64,000 bases of DNA from Parabacteroides faecalis (GTDB taxonomy: Bacteria > Bacteroidota > Bacteroidia > Bacteroidales > Tannerellaceae), in NCBI RefSeq assembly GCF_022809355.1, contig NZ_JAKZMM010000005.1:62001-126000 (forward strand), in the 5' to 3' direction. This document shows positions 52,353 through 61,897 of this stretch, in pieces. Numbering within the stretch: the first letter of the stretch is position 1; each line of letters begins with the position of its first letter. The translations under genes and the position numbers were made by a program. The notes beneath the pieces are model-generated. The model was given only the letters and a program-made list of their open reading frames with translations. It did not search any database and was not told the DNA's origin.

Positions 52353-54041
52353 TTAATCAACTATTAATTTACGATAGCGTACGCGTTTAGGTTCTTCATA
52401 ACCTGATTGCTTACGTTTGTATTCTTCGTATTCGGAATAACTTCCTTCGTAGAATACGACATTTGAGTTTCCTTCGAATGAAAGGATGTGTGTACAGATA
52501 CGGTCGAGGAACCAGCGGTCGTGTGATACGACAACGGCGCAACCGGCAAAGTTTTCCAATCCTTCTTCCAAGGCTCTCAAGGTGTTGACATCAATATCGT
52601 TGGTCGGCTCGTCGAGCAGCAAGACGTTGGCTTCGGCTTTCAGGGTAAGAGCCAGATGCAAGCGGTTACGTTCACCACCAGACAAAACACCACACAGCTT
52701 TTCCTGATCAGCACCAGCGAAGTTGAATTTCGACAGATAAGCCCGGGCATTGATTTCCTTTCCACCGACACGGATAAATTCATTGCCTCCGGATACAACC
52801 TGATAGACAGATTTCTTCGGGTCGATGTCTTTATGTGTCTGGTCGGCATATCCGATACGCACTGTTTCTCCGACTTCGAAAGAGCCGTTATCAACCTGTT
52901 CCTGTCCCATGATCAGTTTGAAGAGCGTTGTCTTTCCGGCTCCGTTCGGGCCAATGACGCCGACGATACCGTTAGGCGGTAGGGTGAAGTTGAGATCATC
53001 GAACAGCAGCTTGTCGCCAAAGGCTTTGGCCACATGATGGGCTTCGATGACCTTGTTACCCAAGCGCGGACCGTTCGGGATGAAGATTTCCAGCTTGGCT
53101 TCGCGTTCTTTCTGGTCTTCGTTCAGCAACTTCTCATACGAGTTCAATCGCGCCTTTCCTTTGGCCTGGCGAGCTTTGGGAGCCATATTGATCCATTCCA
53201 ACTCACGTTCGAGCGTCTTACGGCGTTTGCTGGCCTGCTTTTCTTCCTGTGCCATGCGTTTGGTCTTCTGGTCAAGCCAAGAAGAATAGTTTCCTTTCCA
53301 AGGAATACCTTCGCCTCGGTCTAATTCCAGAATCCAGCCTGCTACGTGATCCAAGAAGTAACGGTCGTGGGTGATACAAATCACTGTACCGGCATATTGC
53401 TGCAAGTGTTGTTCCAGCCAATCGATAGACTCGGCATCTAGGTGGTTGGTCGGCTCGTCGAGCAACAATACATCCGGTTGCTGGAGAAGCAAACGGCAAA
53501 GTGCTACACGACGGCGTTCACCTCCCGATAACGTATCGACAAGCTGATCTTCGGGCGGACAACGTAAGGCATCCATCGCCCGTGCGAGTTTGGTATCCAG
53601 ATTCCAGGCATCTGTCGCATCAATCTTGTCTTGCAATTCAGCCTGACGGGCAATAAGAGCATCCATCTTGTCCGGATCTTCCAATACTTCCGGATCACCG
53701 AACCGTTCGTTGACTTCCTCGTATTCCTTTAATATATTCACGATGTCCTGTACACCTTCCTGTACGACTTCCTTTACTGTCTTTCCCGGTTCCAGATGCG
53801 GATCCTGTTCCAGATAACCTACGGAATAACCGGGCGAGAAAACAACTTCTCCCTGATAATCCTTGTCGAGTCCGGCAATGATTTTCAACAGGGTTGATTT
53901 TCCCGAACCATTCAATCCGATGATTCCGATTTTGGCTCCGTAGAAAAAGGAAAGGTATATGTTTTTCAATACCTGTTTTTGCGGAGGATAGACTTTGCTA
54001 ACTCCGACCATTGAGAAAATAATCTTCTTATCGTCTGCCAT
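52353..54041 (-). CDS. ettA: Energy-dependent translational throttle protein EttA (ABC-F)
   Basis: A 562-residue cytosolic ABC-F ATPase that binds the ribosomal E site and regulates the first elongation step. It has two ABC cassettes: Walker A GLNGSGKST with LSGGERRR and LLLDEPTNHLD in the first half, and GPNGAGKTT with LSGGERNR and LLLDEPTNDID in the second. They are joined by the arginine/lysine-rich P-site tRNA interaction linker at about 260-310. No membrane segments. It is full length. Confidence 0.96.
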   Translation of the reverse strand: MADDKKIIFSMVGVSKVYPPQKQVLKNIYLSFFYGAKIGIIGLNGSGKSTLLKIIAGLDKDYQGEVVFSPGYSVGYLEQDPHLEPGKTVKEVVQEGVQDIVNILKEYEEVNERFGDPEVLEDPDKMDALIARQAELQDKIDATDAWNLDTKLARAMDALRCPPEDQLVDTLSGGERRRVALCRLLLQQPDVLLLDEPTNHLDAESIDWLEQHLQQYAGTVICITHDRYFLDHVAGWILELDRGEGIPWKGNYSSWLDQKTKRMAQEEKQASKRRKTLERELEWINMAPKARQAKGKARLNSYEKLLNEDQKEREAKLEIFIPNGPRLGNKVIEAHHVAKAFGDKLLFDDLNFTLPPNGIVGVIGPNGAGKTTLFKLIMGQEQVDNGSFEVGETVRIGYADQTHKDIDPKKSVYQVVSGGNEFIRVGGKEINARAYLSKFNFAGADQEKLCGVLSGGERNRLHLALTLKAEANVLLLDEPTNDIDVNTLRALEEGLENFAGCAVVVSHDRWFLDRICTHILSFEGNSNVVFYEGSYSEYEEYKRKQSGYEEPKRVRYRKLIVD

Positions 54042-54095
54042 AGATTAGCTTTTGTTGGTAAAATGATTTTATCGCATCAAAAATAAGCAAAGTTT

Positions 54096-57000
54096 TCAAG
54101 CTTTACAAGCAGGCTTCTGCTTTTCCCGCTTGAGAACGAAAATAGGCAGATAAAGATAGATACCGATTACCGACATGATCAGTCCGCCAATCGTTCCGGC
54201 AGCCAGCGGAAACCAGAAGGCTTCTTTCTCGTCGCCGATCATGAATGGGATAAAACCCAGGATCGTTGAGATGACGGTCAGGAAGATCGGGGTGATCTTG
54301 GCATTCCAGGCTTTCTGATAAGCGCGGATCGGCCGCATCCGTGGGAACCGCTCGCGAATCTGGTTGTATTCGTTCAGGATATAGATACTGGCATTCACCG
54401 TGATACCGCACAGCAGGACGAAAGAGGCAAAGCCACCTTGGTCGAAGTTCAGTTTGAACCAGTAGAAAGTGAGGAACACACCGATGTAGGAAATCGGGAT
54501 GACGAAGATGACCGACAACGGCTGCTTCAGCGAGTTGAAAAGGATGCTCGTGGTGAAGAAGATGATGACGATGATCAGGAACAGCAGCAGATATTGCTTG
54601 TTGTCGTCGTTTCCCCACGACCAGTAGCTGCTTTCTACCTTGGCTGTGTAGCCCATGGGCAAGATCTTCTGGAAGTCCTTGACGATGTTCTTCTGGATTT
54701 TCTGTCCTTGGTTGCTCGATCCGATGTATTCGTATTGCAGACAAAGGCGATACTGCTGGTTGATCTTGGCAATCTGCTGCGGCATCTGACCTTTCTCGAC
54801 TGTCGCCAGATCAGACAGCTTGAAGTATTTGTCTCCGATGCGCTGGGGCAGGAACTGCATGTTCCAGATATCATATTCCTCAGATTGGCGGGAAGAGAGA
54901 CGCAGACTTTCCATTTCATTATCTACCAGAATTGTTCCGGTGTAGATATTCTTCCCGAAAACCGGATTGACGGAGGCGAACAGCTCGATCGGCAGGATGG
55001 ATTCTTGCGCCATCCGGGCTTTGTTCAGGTTGAAATAGAATTCCTGATAATCATCTTTCCACCAGGAATATTCCGAGTTGATCAGTACTTCCTTGATACG
55101 GCGGTAGGTGAGGAGTTTCTCCTTCAGCTTTTCCGCCCAGGCATACAATTCGTCGTAGTTGTAACCATACATCTCGATGCGATACGAACCGGCATTTTCC
55201 CGCACGTCGTTGCTAAAGCCCTGGTCCATCAATCCCCAGACATTCCAGCTTCCGCCGCCTAATTGGAGCGCCTTGCTGATGACCTTACTCTTGAGCGTAT
55301 ATGGGAAACCGCTCCGTTCTGCCTCGCGGGTGAAATAGACGTTGATACTTGCCTGCTTGGCATTATAGATGCTTGTCTGGAACTGACGGATCTCTTTATG
55401 GGTACTCAGAAAGGCTTCCATCCGTCCGACCAGCGTATTCATCTGTTCCAGGGTTGTTCCGCTCGGCATGGAGGCCGAGATGCTGAGCACGGTTTCGTCG
55501 TTGCGGGTGAAGTAACTGCCTTCATATACTTTCTCGACGAAGAGGCGCAAGGTTCCGCCCAGTCCTTTGTTGAGCGCAGGCTTGATTTTCTCCTTCCACA
55601 CGTCTTTCTGCACCAGTGAATTATAGGTGTCGATACACAACGAGTCGGTATGCGAATACCATTTCTTGTCGTCGTATTCTATTTTCTCCGGCAAGAGGAA
55701 GACTGGCAAGCCGAACACCAGCACCAGTACGACACAGGAAAGTTTCTTCCATTGGCACAGCAGACGGATCTGCCAGCGGTAATACCGGTTGAAGTAAAGG
55801 ACGGCATACGTGAGCCACGACGGATGAAACCGGCGTTGTGTACGGTGTATGGATGCGAGTTGCATCTTCTCGATCAAGGCCGGTACCAGGAAAAGGGCTA
55901 CGGCCAGCGAGACAGCCAGGTTGATAATCACAACGGCGGCAAAGTCCTGCAAGTTCAACCGGATTCGTTCGTCGAGGAAGAAGATGATTGCCAAGGCACC
56001 GATGGTGGTCAGCGTGGCTGCCAGTATGGAGAGGAAGGCTTTCAGATCGTGCCGCCTCCGGATGTGATCGGTCATCACAATGGTGTTGTCGATGACAAGA
56101 CTCAGCGAGATGGTGATTCCGGCTAATGAATACAACTGCATTTCCAAACCGAACAGATAATAGAAGATCACGGCAATACACAGGTTGATACTCAGACTGA
56201 TCACGATCAGGAACAGGTAACGGAAATTCCGGGTGATCAGCAGAACGAAGAGCAACAGGATCAGAATGGTTAGTCCGGTGCGCACATAGATCTTATCCAG
56301 TTCTTCCTGGATGTATTCCGTGGCGTCATAGCTGGTATGTATTTCGTAGCCTGCCGGAAGGTTTTGCTGGATGTTTCCCATTTCTTCCTTGATCTGTTGG
56401 GCCAGCTGCAACTGGTTGGCTGTCTCTTCTGCCCAGATGGAAAGGTAGATGGAGTTCAGTCCGTTGATACGATAATAGCTTTGCGGCTCTTCTTCCTGTC
56501 GGGTTACTTGCAAGAGCTGGTCCAGGCGGAGCAGTTTCCCTTGCGGAGACTTGAGCGAGATCTTTGTCGGGTCGAATCCTTCTTCCGTGTGTTGCGGAAT
56601 CAGTGCCAGACGCATCCAGTGCTTTTCGTCCGGATCGTTCGACAGGTTGGCGATGCCCAGGAATTCTTTCTGGTAATAGGTTGAGATGGCTTCCTGGATA
56701 TCCTGTACGGTGATGCCCAGTTCCGAGAGTTGCCGGCTGTCGTATTCCAGCCGCCATTCCATGGGTGTTGCTCCGCTTACCTGAATCCGGTAGATTCCCT
56801 GGATGGTACTCAGGCGCGGTTTGATCTGGTTCTCGGCATACCGCTGGATGAATATTGGCGTGGCAGCCGCATTCAGGGTATAAGTCAGAAATGGCCTTGA
56901 CTCTTTGTCGTCGGGGCGGCTCATTTGCAGGGTCGGATATGTAACACCATCGGGCAGGTCGGGCCATGTCTGGCGGACAATGGTCGAGGCTTCGAAGCGG

Positions 57001-57305
57001 GCGGCATCCACATCGGTGTGCTTGTCCAGTTCGATGGTGATGCGTCCCCAGCCGTTGCCGGAAGTAGAAGAAATCTCTTTTACTCCGCTGATGCGCGACA
57101 GCATGGCTTCCAGGCGTGAGGTCACTTCCATCTCGATCACCCGCGACGAGTTTCCCGGCATGTTGAAGGAGACACTCAGCCGGGGCAAGGTACGCGAAGG
57201 CGACAGCTTGACCGGCAGGAGCGGTAGGAATGCCAGTCCCGCCAACGCCAGGCAGACGAAAGCGACGATGATGGTGAAAGCCGATGGAGAGGATTTATAG
57301 TTCAT
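54096..57305 (-). CDS. Second RND permease of a two-permease efflux operon
   Basis: About 1069 residues from the ATG at 57303-57305 (MNYKSSPSAFTII). This start overlaps the preceding TolC-like gene by 11 bp; longer starts lie deeper inside that gene. It is an RND transporter with 12 predicted membrane helices and a TM4 motif LSLVIDNTIVMTDHI holding one conserved Asp. It is clearly different from the other permease of the operon (LGMMIDSSIIV). Two permeases with one adaptor suggest a mixed trimer like MdtB/MdtC or two alternative pumps. DNA across this operon looks more GC-rich than the flanks. Confidence 0.92.
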   Translation of the reverse strand: MNYKSSPSAFTIIVAFVCLALAGLAFLPLLPVKLSPSRTLPRLSVSFNMPGNSSRVIEMEVTSRLEAMLSRISGVKEISSTSGNGWGRITIELDKHTDVDAARFEASTIVRQTWPDLPDGVTYPTLQMSRPDDKESRPFLTYTLNAAATPIFIQRYAENQIKPRLSTIQGIYRIQVSGATPMEWRLEYDSRQLSELGITVQDIQEAISTYYQKEFLGIANLSNDPDEKHWMRLALIPQHTEEGFDPTKISLKSPQGKLLRLDQLLQVTRQEEEPQSYYRINGLNSIYLSIWAEETANQLQLAQQIKEEMGNIQQNLPAGYEIHTSYDATEYIQEELDKIYVRTGLTILILLLFVLLITRNFRYLFLIVISLSINLCIAVIFYYLFGLEMQLYSLAGITISLSLVIDNTIVMTDHIRRRHDLKAFLSILAATLTTIGALAIIFFLDERIRLNLQDFAAVVIINLAVSLAVALFLVPALIEKMQLASIHRTQRRFHPSWLTYAVLYFNRYYRWQIRLLCQWKKLSCVVLVLVFGLPVFLLPEKIEYDDKKWYSHTDSLCIDTYNSLVQKDVWKEKIKPALNKGLGGTLRLFVEKVYEGSYFTRNDETVLSISASMPSGTTLEQMNTLVGRMEAFLSTHKEIRQFQTSIYNAKQASINVYFTREAERSGFPYTLKSKVISKALQLGGGSWNVWGLMDQGFSNDVRENAGSYRIEMYGYNYDELYAWAEKLKEKLLTYRRIKEVLINSEYSWWKDDYQEFYFNLNKARMAQESILPIELFASVNPVFGKNIYTGTILVDNEMESLRLSSRQSEEYDIWNMQFLPQRIGDKYFKLSDLATVEKGQMPQQIAKINQQYRLCLQYEYIGSSNQGQKIQKNIVKDFQKILPMGYTAKVESSYWSWGNDDNKQYLLLFLIIVIIFFTTSILFNSLKQPLSVIFVIPISYIGVFLTFYWFKLNFDQGGFASFVLLCGITVNASIYILNEYNQIRERFPRMRPIRAYQKAWNAKITPIFLTVISTILGFIPFMIGDEKEAFWFPLAAGTIGGLIMSVIGIYLYLPIFVLKREKQKPACKA

Positions 57306-58779
57306 GTTCGTAATCAAATTCATTCGACAAAGAAACACCTGTCTCGAAATCATGCAAGGTCAGCTTCCGGATCTTGTAGTAACTCAGCCAATAGTTCTGC
57401 AAGGCGGTGATATAGTTGCGCTGGGCTTCCTGCTGTCGGTTCAGCGAGAGCGTCATGCTGTTGATGTCGGCTTTCCCGATCAGGAAGCGCTGCTTGGTCT
57501 TCTGATAGGCCATCAGGGCAATGTCCAAGGCTTCTTCCGCACTGCTGATCAGGTTTTGCTGGATGTTGAAGTCGCCCACGGTCATGATGACGTCTTCTTC
57601 CACGCTGATCTCTTTCTGCTGTGCCGTGGTCTGGGCTATGCTCAGGTTGCTCTTGGCGATGTTGTGCTTTCCTTTGCGGACGCCCCAGTCCACCAGCGGG
57701 ATGGAAACGGAGATGGCAACGATATCCTGTTGCAGCGGATCTTTATAGACATCCCGGAACCTCGACGATACCTGGTTGAATCCGATGCTGGCATTCACCG
57801 ATGCGTTGAACATGGCTTCTTTCTTCGTGCGATCGACTTCCTGTTCTGCTTCCAGGATGCTTTGCTTCATCTCCAGAAATTCGGGGTTGTTCTCGCGGGC
57901 CAGGGTCAAGGCTTCTTCTACCGAAATATGCAGGTCGCGCGGACGGGAAGGCAACCGCAGGCGGATTTCCTCGCTCTTCTCGAAGTTCAGGTACGAAGCC
58001 AGACTGAACATGGCACGCTTCAAGGCAATCTCGGCATTCTTCAGTGTATTCTTGGCATTGACCGCGTCCAGCTTCAGGGTGAGCAGGTCTTCCTGACTGA
58101 TGGCGGCTATCTTGTGCCGTTCTTGTCCGGTGCGATAGAGCGTATCGGTATTCGCCACATTCTCTTTGGCCATGTCGTATTCCACCTGTGCCATGGCCAG
58201 GGCAAAGAAGTAAGTGGTCGCCTGCTCGCTGATGCTTTCCATGTTGTATAGGAATTCTTTCTTTACCTTTTCGTATTTCAGCGGCTCGATCTTGCGTTCC
58301 CAGCGGAAGGCATTGTAGCCGACCAGATCCTGACTATAGCCGATGCGGACCGGCACGGAGGTGAACTGGTTGTAGGTGTTCTCGCCGAAGTAACGCATAT
58401 AGCCTAAGTCGGAATCAATGTAGAAGCTACCACCCAGCCAGTCGAAGTTCTGTTTCAGGTTCAGGCTTCCTCCGGCATAGAATGACTGCTGCTTGCGATA
58501 GACGTCAATGTCGGCTTCCGAGTCGTATCGCTTGGTGATGTCGCGGTAGTATTGGGCTGGCGTCAGGTTGAGTGTCAGACTGGGCAGGCGTTCGGCCTTG
58601 TAGTTACGGAATTCCCAGTAACCGGTCAGATAGAGATTCTTGCTGCGAAAAGCCTCCAGCGAACTGTCGGCTGCCAACTGGATGGTTTTCTCCAGAGATA
58701 GAACCATCTGTTGGGCTGTCATGCCTTGTGTGAGGAGAAGCAACAGCCCGATCCAAAAGAAATGTATGTTCGTTTTCAT
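57295..58779 (-). CDS. TolC-family outer membrane protein
   Basis: A 494-residue outer-membrane efflux duct with a signal peptide (1-22, GMTAQ) and the duplicated coiled-coil plus beta-strand layout (coiled coils at about 180-270 and 300-480). It is longer than the 428-residue paralogue at 8267-9553 and only loosely similar to it. It lies between the two permeases, 14 bp after the first and overlapping the second by 11 bp. Confidence 0.92.
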   Translation of the reverse strand: MKTNIHFFWIGLLLLLTQGMTAQQMVLSLEKTIQLAADSSLEAFRSKNLYLTGYWEFRNYKAERLPSLTLNLTPAQYYRDITKRYDSEADIDVYRKQQSFYAGGSLNLKQNFDWLGGSFYIDSDLGYMRYFGENTYNQFTSVPVRIGYSQDLVGYNAFRWERKIEPLKYEKVKKEFLYNMESISEQATTYFFALAMAQVEYDMAKENVANTDTLYRTGQERHKIAAISQEDLLTLKLDAVNAKNTLKNAEIALKRAMFSLASYLNFEKSEEIRLRLPSRPRDLHISVEEALTLARENNPEFLEMKQSILEAEQEVDRTKKEAMFNASVNASIGFNQVSSRFRDVYKDPLQQDIVAISVSIPLVDWGVRKGKHNIAKSNLSIAQTTAQQKEISVEEDVIMTVGDFNIQQNLISSAEEALDIALMAYQKTKQRFLIGKADINSMTLSLNRQQEAQRNYITALQNYWLSYYKIRKLTLHDFETGVSLSNEFDYEHEL

Positions 58780-58793
58780 GATGTCTGTATGTT

Positions 58794-61700
58794 TTAGGCT
58801 TCCTGCTTGGCGGGAAGGGTTTGTTTTCGATAGATGTACCAGTAAACGAGCGGCACGACAAACAGGCTGACGGCCGTTCCGACCAGCATGGCGGCGATCA
58901 TGGCAATCGACAGAGGTTTCTGTAACTCACTGCCCAAGTCGAATGAGAAGAGCAGCGGGACCATACCGAAGATCGTTGTCAGCGAAGTCATGATGATGGG
59001 GCGCAGGCGGCGCCGTCCGGCTTCGTGGATGGCTTCTATCAGCGGCATGCCGTCTTTGCGCAGTTCGTTGATGGCATCCAGCTTCAGGATGGAGTCGTTG
59101 ATGATGATACCGCAAGTGACTACGATACCGATCGCACTCATCAGGTTCAATGAATGGCCGCAGATCCACAAGACGAGCAACGAAGCTGCTACGTCGATCG
59201 GGATTTCCGACAGGACGATCAGCGGTTGCAGGAAGCTCTCGAACTGGGCTGCCAGGATGAAGTACATCAGCAGGATGGAGATGAACAGAATTACTACCAG
59301 CTCGTTCAGCATCTGCTGGTTGGAGAAGAAACTTCCCGTGAAGTCCAAGTCCCAGTCTGCCTGATAGTGTTCGTCCGAACGGATTACGGAACGGATGTTC
59401 GCCATCAGTTCTTCCGCATTGTCCACGTCATAGAAACGGAACGGGATGAATTCTCCGTTCTTTCCGGCTGTCAAGGTCTTCAGGTCTTCGCCGGGTGTGA
59501 CGGATACCAAGGTCCGCAGCGGAACATAAGAGACTTGTTCCGTTTTCCCGTCGCCCGAAGAGGCATTCGTCCGGATCAGGGTCTGCTGCAATACCGATTC
59601 GATCGAAGCATCGTTGCCCACCAGTGTAATGGGCAGGTATTGCTGATAGGAACGGAGCGTGGCAATCTCGTTCTCCTTGAATGCCGTCTTCAATGCCCGG
59701 TACACATCGGCATAATCCACGTGATACAGCAACAGTTTCTGGTTGTCGATGGAGATATTCAGCTGGTTGTCGAAGGCAACGCCCACCGGTGCCATGCCGC
59801 CGGCTTGCTCGATGTCTTTCTCCAAAGCCTGGATTTGTCCGGCTTCGGGCGTGACTTCCTTGTTCCGGCTATAGAGTTCGGCTACGATGTCGGCTTCTCC
59901 GGTATCGAAGAGTTTCTCAAAGACGGTTTCCGGCGGAGCGAAAGATACGACTGCCATCGGATAATGCCGGCCGATCCACTGGCTGATGGCTTGCTGCAAC
60001 GGCTGGATCTGGTCGGTCGTCTCTGTCTTGAAGTACAATTCGGCTTCCGAGACCGAGAGTTCCCGCTCGGTGTTCAACAGGAATTGCTGTTGTCCGATAT
60101 AGGCTGTGTGGCGGGCTCCGATCTTCTCGGCTTCTTCCATCAGGGAAACAATGCGGCTCCGGTTCTCGTCGAGGTGGATGTTTTCATTCCATTCCAGTTG
60201 GACGATGAGTTCGTTCTGGTCGATCTCCGGCATCCGGCTTTTCGGGATGGCATAGAATAAATAGACACAAAGCGGGAAGGTGAGGATAATCCCGAGCCAC
60301 GTCGCTTTCTTGTGGCTGAAGATAAAGTCAACGCCCCGATCGTAGAAGCGGTCGAGTGTATGTTCTTTCACCAGGCTGCTGAACTTAAAGCTGAAGAGCG
60401 GATGGTTGATCTCCGGAATGCTATATACCAGTTTGTATAAGACGGGCAACAGCATGATACCGGTGAAGTAGGAGACCAGCAGACCGACGGTCACGGCGAA
60501 TGCCTGGTCGTAGAAGATGGCTCCGGCAATACCGCTCATGAATACCAGCGGGAAGAACACGGCAATAGTGGTGAGGGTTGAACTCAGCATCGGCGTGATG
60601 ACTTCCGATGTCCCTTTGATGCAGGCTTCTTCCAGTGAATCTCCACGCCCGCGATACTGGGCGATGTTTTCCGTTACGATGATGGAACTGTCGATCATCA
60701 TACCCAACGCCAGGATCAGGCCGGAGAGGGAAATGATGTTGAGCGACATGTGGAAGAGGTAGAAGAACGAGAAGCTTGTCACGATACTGACAACCATACT
60801 CAATCCGATCACCAGCGGACTCTTGATGTCTCCCAGGAACAGCACGGCTACGATGCAGATAAACAGGAAGCCGAGAGAGAGGTTCTGCTTCAGGTTGGAA
60901 ATGGTATAATCCAGCAGTTCGGTCTGGTTGCGGGTGATGCTGAAGTTGATGTCGGGATAGACGGCGGCGAAGTATTCCGTCACGTCACCCAGCGCGTTTT
61001 TCAGCCGGTCCATGCTTTCGTCGGATTGCTTGATCACGGCCAGTGTCACCGCCCGTTTCCCGTCGGACATGGAAACGCCGGTTTCCTTTTCCGGTACGAT
61101 GGACACTTTGGCCAGGTCTTTCAGCTGGAAAATACGGCCGTTCTTGCGCAGATAGATTTGACGGACGTCGTCGAGCGTACGCAGCAGGGTAGAGAACTTG
61201 ATGTTGTATTCGTAGTAGCCGTCGCGCACGGTCATACTGCCCGGTTCGATGTTGTTGTTGGCTAATACACTTTCCAGCTCCTGCAAGGTGATGCCCGATG
61301 TCTCCAGTTTGTTCATGTCCGGCACGATTTGCAGTTGTCTGCCTACGACGCCGGTCACATCTACCATGGCCACTTCGGGCAATTGTTCGATGCGACGTTT
61401 GATGACGTTCTCGGCGAACTGGCAGAGGTCGAGGAAGGCGGTTTCGTCGTCCGGACCTTTCAGGGTCAGGTTCAGACAAAAGACCGGTATGTCGGTGGCA
61501 CTTGCCTTGACTACGCGCGGCCGTTCCATTTCGCGGGGCAGCGTACTCATGGCAGCATCTATCTTTTCATTGACTTCGATGAAAGCCAGGTCGGTATTGG
61601 TACCGAACTCAAAGCTCAGGCGGATCACTCCGTTTCCGTCGCGGGTTTCACTCTCGATGTCTTTCAGGCCGGCCACTTGCATAAGCTGCTGGCGGATGGG

Positions 61701-61889
61701 TTTCACCAAGGTGTTTTCCAGTTCTCGGGCGGATGTGTTTTGGCCGGAAACCTGTACAGTGATTTCCGGGATGGCAATGTCGGGCAACAACGATACGGGA
61801 ATGGTGAAGTAAGTCACCAGCCCGATGATGAAGCAGGCCGTGAATGCCATCAGCACCGCGATAGGACGTTGTATCAGAAAGCGGACCAT
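58794..61889 (-). CDS. First RND permease of a two-permease efflux operon
   Basis: A 1031-residue RND pump with a standard N-terminus (MVRFLIQRPIAVLMAF), periplasmic loops and 12 membrane helices. TM4 has LGMMIDSSIIVTENI. It starts 8 bp after the adaptor stop. A substrate cannot be inferred. Together with the adaptor, TolC-like protein and second permease it makes a four-gene operon driven from 63052-63083. Confidence 0.94.
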   Translation of the reverse strand: MVRFLIQRPIAVLMAFTACFIIGLVTYFTIPVSLLPDIAIPEITVQVSGQNTSARELENTLVKPIRQQLMQVAGLKDIESETRDGNGVIRLSFEFGTNTDLAFIEVNEKIDAAMSTLPREMERPRVVKASATDIPVFCLNLTLKGPDDETAFLDLCQFAENVIKRRIEQLPEVAMVDVTGVVGRQLQIVPDMNKLETSGITLQELESVLANNNIEPGSMTVRDGYYEYNIKFSTLLRTLDDVRQIYLRKNGRIFQLKDLAKVSIVPEKETGVSMSDGKRAVTLAVIKQSDESMDRLKNALGDVTEYFAAVYPDINFSITRNQTELLDYTISNLKQNLSLGFLFICIVAVLFLGDIKSPLVIGLSMVVSIVTSFSFFYLFHMSLNIISLSGLILALGMMIDSSIIVTENIAQYRGRGDSLEEACIKGTSEVITPMLSSTLTTIAVFFPLVFMSGIAGAIFYDQAFAVTVGLLVSYFTGIMLLPVLYKLVYSIPEINHPLFSFKFSSLVKEHTLDRFYDRGVDFIFSHKKATWLGIILTFPLCVYLFYAIPKSRMPEIDQNELIVQLEWNENIHLDENRSRIVSLMEEAEKIGARHTAYIGQQQFLLNTERELSVSEAELYFKTETTDQIQPLQQAISQWIGRHYPMAVVSFAPPETVFEKLFDTGEADIVAELYSRNKEVTPEAGQIQALEKDIEQAGGMAPVGVAFDNQLNISIDNQKLLLYHVDYADVYRALKTAFKENEIATLRSYQQYLPITLVGNDASIESVLQQTLIRTNASSGDGKTEQVSYVPLRTLVSVTPGEDLKTLTAGKNGEFIPFRFYDVDNAEELMANIRSVIRSDEHYQADWDLDFTGSFFSNQQMLNELVVILFISILLMYFILAAQFESFLQPLIVLSEIPIDVAASLLVLWICGHSLNLMSAIGIVVTCGIIINDSILKLDAINELRKDGMPLIEAIHEAGRRRLRPIIMTSLTTIFGMVPLLFSFDLGSELQKPLSIAMIAAMLVGTAVSLFVVPLVYWYIYRKQTLPAKQEA

Positions 61890-61897
61890 ATCTTCAG

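Noticed and set aside
54438-55262. 274-residue open frame on the plus strand
   Set aside because: Antisense to the second RND permease; low-complexity acidic translation.
56326-56967. 213-residue frame on the minus strand inside the second permease
   Set aside because: Out of frame with a full-length RND gene on the same strand; Arg/Pro-rich as expected for a shadow frame.
57304-58251. 315-residue open frame on the plus strand
   Set aside because: Antisense to the TolC-like gene with no motif or promoter.
59154-60260. 368-residue open frame on the plus strand
   Set aside because: Antisense to the first RND permease; a by-product of GC-rich coding DNA.
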